Assembly: GCA_019359315.1 (NCBI GenBank)
Contig: JAHHHO010000035.1
Coordinates: forward strand, 1-56,684
DNA length: 56,684 nucleotides
Source of the DNA: Myxacorys californica WJT36-NPBG1
GTDB taxonomy: Bacteria; Cyanobacteriota; Cyanobacteriia; Leptolyngbyales; Leptolyngbyaceae
Direction of reading: 5' to 3'
This document shows positions 53,128 to 56,684 of this stretch, piece by piece. The first letter of the stretch is position 1; each line of letters starts with the position of its first letter. The translations under genes and the position numbers were made by a program. The notes below the pieces were generated by a model, which saw only the letters and a list, made by a program, of their open reading frames with translations, ran no database searches and was not told the DNA's origin.

Positions 53128-53898
53128 CTAAGCCAGCAGATCCAGACCTTCTTGGTATAAATCTTGGGGTAATTCGCCTTCATCCAAAGCGCGGCGAATC
53201 CATGCTTCTAGCAATTTAATGCGCTCCTCTTTCACATCGACCTTGAATTCCAGACTGACCAGAAGTTCAGTTTTTTGGTCAACTTTTGGCTCTGGTTTGA
53301 CCTTCTCTGAAGGTTGTTCACCGACCCAGCCAGGGAGGAAGGGTTGAGTTTTGCCGTCTGGGGTTTCGCAGTAGACAAATTCTCCTTCTGACCGCTCAAC
53401 TTTTACCGACTGCCCATAGTAGGGGCTTTCTTTTTCGGTGACGGTGTATTGCTCCCCTGGCGCTAGCTTAGAGGCCGCGTTGTGGCTTTTGGCAGAATAC
53501 AGCGCGATTTTGACCTGCTTGTGGGTCACAGGTTCACCGGCTTCTGCTTGCTCTAGAAACTCTTCTTTCACCTCATCCGGTGTGGATGAAGAGGCTAATA
53601 GATACAGTGCAGACGGTGCGATCGTGTCCAAATTGGCAAATTTTGCCATTTTGTCAGCCACCAACATGTACTGCCTGGCCAGCCGCTCACTCCAATCAAA
53701 CTCAGTTCTGAGCCAATCGCCAAACAAGCCATGCCCTAAGCGAGACTTGACCTCTAGCAACTTCTGCCCAATCTCGATCGTATCTTGAGCCGAACGCCGA
53801 ATGAGCGATTTAATCTCGCCCGTGCGTTGCTGTACGACCACACGGGCTTCTACCTCCAACGTTTCGTAACTAAAATCGCGCATCACTTCTACTGTCAT
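53128..53898 (-). CDS. DUF3102 family protein
   Basis: 256 residues. The DUF3102 pattern is clear: IGQKLLEVKSRLGHGLFGDW then FDWSERLARQYMLVA. After a linker there is an SH3-like strand-rich piece (YYGQSVKVERSEGEFVYCE) and a helical C-terminus. These proteins are common on cyanobacterial plasmids and mobile elements, probably DNA-binding; role unknown. It starts 3 bases after the sigma gene's stop, so they form one operon ended by the hairpin at 53076. Confidence 0.85.
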   Translation of the reverse strand: MTVEVMRDFSYETLEVEARVVVQQRTGEIKSLIRRSAQDTIEIGQKLLEVKSRLGHGLFGDWLRTEFDWSERLARQYMLVADKMAKFANLDTIAPSALYLLASSSTPDEVKEEFLEQAEAGEPVTHKQVKIALYSAKSHNAASKLAPGEQYTVTEKESPYYGQSVKVERSEGEFVYCETPDGKTQPFLPGWVGEQPSEKVKPEPKVDQKTELLVSLEFKVDVKEERIKLLEAWIRRALDEGELPQDLYQEGLDLLA

Positions 53899-53901
53899 CC
53901 C

Positions 53902-54627
53902 TCAACCCTCGCTCAACGTCTTTAATTGCTTTGCCCCTTGCTCTAGCCAGAGATTGACCTGCTCAACTGTGACTCTGTGCTTTTTGGCGATCGCCCCTTC
54001 AGTCATCCCAGATATGTGCTTCTCAATCAGCACACTTTGAATTGGTTCTCTCAGGCGAGCGACCGAGGTTTTGAACCAGGAATAGTCAGTTTTGACAATG
54101 CCGCCGATGGCATCTTCCCCATTGAGCGATTCATCGAGATTGCTCACCGGTGGCAGATTATAGGCATCCCACGCGACGCGCCACTTGGATTCGGTGATAT
54201 TGATTCCTCTGATCACCTGGGCTTCGTCAATCTCCATGCCTTGGGCCTTGAGTTTGCGCTGTAGCCGCCTCACTCGTGACACCAGCTCAATCCCTCGACG
54301 CGGCTTCTTAATGACGCTGTAGCCATGATCGCGGTTGTGGTGCTGAATCTCACCCTTGATGTAGGGCACAGCAAAAGAGCTAAAGGCGTTGCCTGTGCTG
54401 GGATCAAACTTTTCCACAGCGCGAATCAGCCCGATCGCAGCGATTTGCTCCAAATCCTCATACGGTTCTGGGCACTCCGAGGCAGCACGGTGAGCAATTT
54501 CACGGGCTAGTCCAATATTTTGCTCCACAATCTGATTTCTCAGTCGAATTGCGGCATCAGTTTTTGTCCCAGCTTGTCGTGCTTCAAAATACTTCCAAAA
54601 CAACGCCTCTAGCGATGGCTTAGTCAT
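53902..54627 (-). CDS. Sigma-70 family factor, group 3-like
   Basis: 241 residues from ATG 54627 (MTKPSLEALFW; an in-frame TTG at 54642 is the alternative). Region 2 is readable as NIGLAREIAHRA ... YEDLEQIAAIGLIRAVEKFD and SSFAVPYIKGEIQHHNRD; region 3 has SRVRRLQRKL; region 4 is short, with a helix-turn-helix TEGAIAKKHRVTVEQVNLWL. No region 1.1. Resembles cyanobacterial SigF/SigJ-type alternative factors. The link with DUF3102 suggests an accessory-element regulator. Confidence 0.85.
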   Translation of the reverse strand: MTKPSLEALFWKYFEARQAGTKTDAAIRLRNQIVEQNIGLAREIAHRAASECPEPYEDLEQIAAIGLIRAVEKFDPSTGNAFSSFAVPYIKGEIQHHNRDHGYSVIKKPRRGIELVSRVRRLQRKLKAQGMEIDEAQVIRGINITESKWRVAWDAYNLPPVSNLDESLNGEDAIGGIVKTDYSWFKTSVARLREPIQSVLIEKHISGMTEGAIAKKHRVTVEQVNLWLEQGAKQLKTLSEG

Positions 54628-54813
54628 GGTTAAAATACTCAATCTTTCGCAGCTATGCGTATAGTTTGGCTATAAAAGATTACAAATATTAAGGTGTTAA
54701 TACTTAGGTTTTTACGGTCTGATAAATGAGGTGTACGTAAAGAACAAAAGAATACTTAAAAAAGTCTTAAACCTCGGCAAAAATAGGGCGAGTCGTCACT
54801 TATACCTGAGATT

Positions 54814-55137
54814 ATGCGTCGAGAAAACTTTCAAATTGGGGACGTTGTTGTTCCAAAAGATTGGGCTTGGCTGTGGGCACGGAGGCAAGACTTATACCTG
54901 CTCACCGTCGTTGAAATCTACCCCTGCACCGTTCAACGATACTCCCGACTGTGGATCATCAAGCTTCGAGTGGACATCTTCAATGTGTGGGGGCGATTTG
55001 TGGATCACTTTCTGTGTTCGCAATTCGCGAATGACTACAAGCTACGTACCACGCCCCTTCAAAGTCAGATGGGATCAGCAGCTTCCGTAGTTTTAGCTCC
55101 TGTAGAGATCGTTGCTCAATGCCATCTAACACCTTGA
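54814..55137 (+). CDS. Hypothetical protein, 107 residues
   Basis: Starts MRRENFQIGDVVVPKDWAWL; aromatic-rich, strand-like (RLWIIKLRVDIFNVWGRFVD). No family recognised. It overlaps the opposite-strand gene at 54980-55300; the first 75 codons look more protein-like than the end. An A/T-rich stretch with TATAAAA near 54672 lies upstream, shared with the divergent sigma gene. Confidence 0.5.
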   Translation: MRRENFQIGDVVVPKDWAWLWARRQDLYLLTVVEIYPCTVQRYSRLWIIKLRVDIFNVWGRFVDHFLCSQFANDYKLRTTPLQSQMGSAASVVLAPVEIVAQCHLTP

Positions 55138-55300
55138 CGATGTTGCCATAGAGAATGGCGATCGTGTTGATGCGATCAAGTACTTTTTCTAACCGCTCTT
55201 CCGTGCATTCATTCTCGTGATGGTATGCATGGATCACGTTGCGGACAGCAATATCTATTTCTTCTAGCTCAAAAATAATTCGGCTGGTGTTGTGAGTCAT
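54980..55300 (-). CDS. Hypothetical protein, 106 residues
   Basis: From ATG 55300: MTHNTSRIIFELEEIDIAVR, helical and charged, with a possible four-helix start (NECTEERLEKVLDRINTIAI). The last 40 residues overlap the plus-strand gene and look less natural. No family recognised. One of the two overlapping ends is probably wrong. Confidence 0.45.
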   Translation of the reverse strand: MTHNTSRIIFELEEIDIAVRNVIHAYHHENECTEERLEKVLDRINTIAILYGNIVKVLDGIEQRSLQELKLRKLLIPSDFEGAWYVACSHSRIANTESDPQIAPTH

Positions 55301-55481
55301 GGCAGCGCTACAGACTGCCCTAGCATTCACGCTTTTGAATTGTGTTGCTTTGATGAAGGGATGGCGGAAGATTGTAAGGGCAATAAAAAGAGCGATTCAC
55401 ACAAATTAAGACTTCCGGTAGTTCATCCCCCTAAAGGTAGAGTTAGGGAAGAATTGTTCTAGTTTCTGAACGTTGCCCTAT

Positions 55482-55829
55482 GAGAACGATAACGGCTCCC
55501 TCTACTCCTTTAGACGGAATCTCAGATCAAGAACTGTGGGAATTCGCGCAAGTTGTGGCGATCGTGGATGAATCTTTAGCAGCTCGCGTCAGCTTTCTAA
55601 CAGTGGTTGAGCGGCATCCATTCTTGCGGGGGAGGGCGCGCAACCAGGACTGAACGAGATCAACTCTGCTCGGTCTTCCATTCATGAAGCCGTTGCGCTC
55701 TCCACGAAGGAGCATTTGGTCAGAGCCGGAGCCATTACCCCTAGCGGCGTCGATTTAGATGTACTGAGGGCCTATTGTCAGCGCCATATCGATGCTAAAC
55801 ACGGACGGAAGCAGCGGTATATTTTTTAA
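55482..55829 (+). pseudogene. Frameshifted small gene
   Basis: Frame 1 from ATG 55482 gives MRTITAPSTPLDGISDQELW ... ESLAARVSFLTVVERHPFL and stops at 55653. A second frame without its own start continues from about 55620 (ILAGEGAQPGLNEINSARSS) to RQRYIF and TAA at 55829. Both read like protein. Most simply one gene of about 110 residues with an indel near 55625. Function unknown. Confidence 0.4.
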
Positions 55830-56059
55830 CGACATTTGGGTTTCCGTCCGATCGGCGGCAGTGACGGCACCCGCAGAATAGTGGTCGTCGTTTCTTGAGG
55901 CGGCGGGGCGGCTGGCAGTTTGCAGAGGCTGATCGGCTTTGCGGTGGGCTTTGCCTTGGCAATGGCTTGGGGCGGGATATCTCGAATTAGCGCGGACGGC
56001 GTAGGCAGCGAGGGAGCCGTGCAAGTGGCAACCGTTAGTGCAGTTAAGCCTTGAATCAT
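55826..56059 (-). CDS. Possible small secreted or lipoprotein, Pro-rich
   Basis: 77 residues starting MIQGLTALTVATCTAPSLPT, which could be a short signal with a weak lipobox (VATC), then Pro/Ala/Lys-rich sequence ending PPIGRKPKCR. It converges on the plus-strand gene with a four-base overlap. Low complexity makes this uncertain. Confidence 0.35.
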   Translation of the reverse strand: MIQGLTALTVATCTAPSLPTPSALIRDIPPQAIAKAKPTAKPISLCKLPAAPPPQETTTTILRVPSLPPIGRKPKCR

Positions 56060-56212
56060 TGGACAAATCATCTAAGTTCTGGGGGCAACGATGCGGCTAG
56101 AGTGCCCTCCTTATTGCAGAAAGTGAGATCAAAAATGAGATCTCATTTTTCCGTGCGTCAAAACTTCTTTACCGCAAAGGTTTACAGTTTCACTTACTAC
56201 CCTAGAGTAGTA

Positions 56213-56243
56213 GGGGTCGCAGGTTCAAATCCTGTCGCTCCGA
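56213..56243 (+). other. 3' fragment of tRNA-Pro (attachment-site scar)
   Basis: GGGGTCGCAGGTTCAAATCC followed by TGTCGCTCCGA: a full T-arm (GCAGG-TTCAAAT-CCTGT) and the 3' acceptor strand CGCTCCG with discriminator A. These match the 3' end of bacterial tRNA-Pro. The 5' half and anticodon arm are not present upstream, so it is not a working tRNA. Tyrosine integrases use tRNA 3' ends as att sites, and an integrase remnant follows at 56416. Confidence 0.75.
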
Positions 56244-56249
56244 TAGATG

Positions 56250-56274
56250 AAAAGCCAGTCAGTGACTGGCTTTT
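56250..56274 (+). terminator. Hairpin after the tRNA fragment
   Basis: Near-perfect palindrome AAAAGCCAGTCA-G-TGACTGGCTTTT with T-run at both ends, 6 bases after the tRNA fragment; a bidirectional intrinsic terminator, probably carried over from the original tRNA gene. Confidence 0.8.
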
Positions 56275-56415
56275 GTCGTTTCTAGGTAAGGCTTCTAAAG
56301 ATTCCCAATTCTCAATAAGGGGTTCATAGAATATCACTTTGGCTAGGGGAAACTCAGAAATTGGTATCAAATTGGTATTGGATACCAATCGCTTCACGTC
56401 CTGAAAAAAGGACAG

Positions 56416-56586
56416 ATGCCAATGCCAAAAACAGAGAACTTCAAGGGTAATTTACGCCTACGTTGGTCATATCGCGGCACGCGCCATTGTTTGATCCTTG
56501 GCTTAGCGGATAGCGCCCGAAATCGTGTAATCGCACAGATGAAGGCGGATGAGATTGAGACATCCACTAGACTTAATCGGCAATAG
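56416..56586 (+). pseudogene. N-terminal fragment of a tyrosine integrase
   Basis: 56 codons from ATG 56416: after MPMPKTENFKG comes NLRLRWSYRGTRHCLILGLA and then DSARNRVIAQMKADEIE, the arm-type DNA-binding start of cyanobacterial tRNA-targeting integrases. It then hits TAG where full-length relatives continue. No continuation was recognised up to the window end. Its position just after a tRNA 3' end is the classic integrase location. The 98 bases after it hold nothing I can assign. Confidence 0.6.
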
Positions 56587-56684
56587 CTTAATCTAGAAGA
56601 CATATAGTTATTCTCGCTCGAAAGCTGAACCGCCTGCCATGTTGAGCTACAGCAGTGTCAGAAATAAACCTCATGTCCTCCAGA

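Noticed and set aside
56161-56243. Complete tRNA gene
   Set aside because: No 5' acceptor strand or D-arm pairs with the 3' end; only the last 31 bases are tRNA-like.

Overview
The window looks cyanobacterial. The octamer GCGATCGC and its derivatives recur throughout, and most proteins belong to families common in filamentous cyanobacteria (CYP110-like P450, DUF3102, SWIM/DUF5691/DUF5682 cassette, small HNH proteins). Genus is not resolvable by eye; a Leptolyngbya/Oscillatoriales-type genome is a guess.

Left part (1-31.2 kb): most of a type V-K CRISPR-associated transposon (CAST), read on the minus strand. The first 664 bases are the N-terminal third of a divergent Cas12k running off the left edge. 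A small helix-turn-helix gene lies divergent to it, in the position of the CvkR repressor. TnsB, TnsC and a short TniQ lie at 31.2-27.0 kb. Between TniQ and Cas12k sits about 25 kb of cargo: eight minus-strand genes, mostly overlapping by 1-8 bases or abutting. In transcription order they are a SNF2 helicase (DrmD-like), a giant N6-adenine methylase (DrmMI-like), a Ser/Thr kinase fused to an SF1 helicase, a coiled-coil phospholipase-D-like protein (DrmC-like), a 1932-residue helicase with DUF1998-type and nuclease-like C-terminal parts (DrmA/B- or DruE-like), a ParE-like domain fused to a UvrD-type helicase, McrC and McrB. I read this as a composite anti-phage superoperon not matching any single named system I know, carried by an RNA-guided transposon. 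CRISPR array, tracrRNA and the end beyond cas12k would lie outside the window.

Middle part (31.2-52.3 kb): chromosome-like genes with much decay. It holds a rotted HNH/antitoxin copy directly beside tnsB, an SsuA/THI5-like protein, a truncated nucleotidyltransferase, a saccharopine-dehydrogenase-like reductase, a DUF4174 lipoprotein, a frameshifted hydrolase-membrane gene, an intact HNH/antitoxin-like pair, a P450, an ABC-2 transporter pair, a frameshifted aldo/keto reductase, and an intact five-gene cassette (SWIM, DUF5691, MoxR ATPase, DUF5682, VWA). A repeated unit (palindromic repeat, small hnh gene, box-like repeats) occurs three times in different states.

Right part (52.1-56.7 kb): two candidate Tn7-like transposon ends (terminal ACA at 52309 and 52953, each with arrays of direct boxes), then a DUF3102/sigma-factor operon with a clear terminator, small hypothetical genes, and a tRNA-Pro 3' fragment beside a truncated integrase, the scar of a tRNA-targeting integrative element. 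No typical transposon end is visible next to tnsB, so the true boundary of the CAST on this side is open.
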